Positions 63,947-64,000 of a stretch of DNA of 64,000 nucleotides are shown here, in pieces. Where the stretch lies: positions 146,445 through 210,444 of the forward strand of contig CAZAWR010000005.1 of the NCBI GenBank assembly GCA_964488865.1, read 5' to 3'. The stretch's first letter is position 1. Each line of letters starts with the position of its first letter. The notes under the pieces were generated by a model. The model was not told where the DNA came from and searched no databases. It saw nothing but the letters and a program-made list of their open reading frames with translations. Made by a program: the position numbers and the translations under genes. The stretch is from MWCO01 sp964488865. GTDB lineage: Bacteria; Myxococcota_A; Polyangia; Polyangiales; Polyangiaceae.

Positions 63947-64000
63947 ATGGGTGTAGTTCCCAAACTGACGGACCTCATCTGCGCCTCCGAGCGGGCGGTG
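63947..64000 (+). CDS. Possible start of a gene running out of the window
   Basis: ATG 63947 opens an 18-codon frame (MGVVPKLTDLICASERAV) that stays open to the end of the window. AAGGAA lies 11 bases upstream in a locally A-rich stretch, suiting a translation start. Too short to assign a family. Confidence 0.35.
   Translation, partial: MGVVPKLTDLICASERAV

Overview
The window is high-GC DNA whose codon third positions are dominated by G and C. It reads like a chromosome segment from the Myxococcota (myxobacteria and relatives). Evidence: secreted lipoproteins with Gly/Ser/Thr-rich or Asp/Ala-rich linkers after the lipidated Cys, two proteins with MYXO-CTERM sorting tails, Myxococcus-type Cys-rich disulfide repeats (CGDG..CDDGN..GDGC), a Ser/Thr kinase of the myxobacterial receptor type, an FHA-sigma54 activator, and AgmX/PglI-like modules. 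I saw no tRNA, rRNA, CRISPR array, transposase or prophage gene. The genome assignment is inference from content.

Layout. 1-3441: two surface proteins, a truncated TolB-like propeller and a DUF11/MYXO-CTERM adhesin-like protein. 3447-13346: housekeeping, namely a DUF255 thioredoxin-fold protein, a K+-dependent membrane pyrophosphatase with a structured upstream region, a coupled msrC-fumC pair, thiolase, a CheY-like receiver, Maf and oligoribonuclease. 13343-17795: HAD phosphatase, a Kazal lipoprotein and a propeller lipoprotein. 17841-21186: operon of ferredoxin reductase, MerR regulator and diiron oxygenase. 21369-26095: an unknown Cys-containing protein, a DUF4190 protein, a TonB-like protein and a fibro-slime/Cys-repeat lipoprotein. 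26155-30632: era-der, then a COG3014-type lipoprotein with LpoB. 30854-32516: XRE-cupin regulator divergent from cysK across a clean sigma70 promoter framed by an inverted repeat.

32781-39607 is the most coherent metabolic island. napDAB (periplasmic nitrate reductase, with an internally duplicated four-heme NapB) diverges from a tetraheme cytochrome, a Tat-exported four-cluster ferredoxin, an NrfD-type membrane quinol module and an Fe-S-type Rrf2 regulator. No napC or napGH is present, so the cytochrome/FeS/NrfD set is the obvious candidate to feed quinol electrons to NapB/NapA.

39614-48006 holds two very large, overlapping paralogues (FecR-like, VIT, vWA and TPR-like regions) carrying AgmX/PglI-like segments. 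It is the best candidate here for an undescribed envelope system. 48182-52201: SDR, aldehyde dehydrogenase and TetR operon plus a GST. 52452-57378: HHSTG-motif lipoprotein, FHA-sigma54 regulator, TPR/PEGA-like protein and Ser/Thr kinase. 57547-60971: a BNR/Fn3 MYXO-CTERM protein and an LAS-type metallopeptidase lipoprotein. 61332-63518: a decayed coding fragment and a three-gene operon of unknown function led by a degenerate GGDEF-like protein. The last bases may begin another gene.
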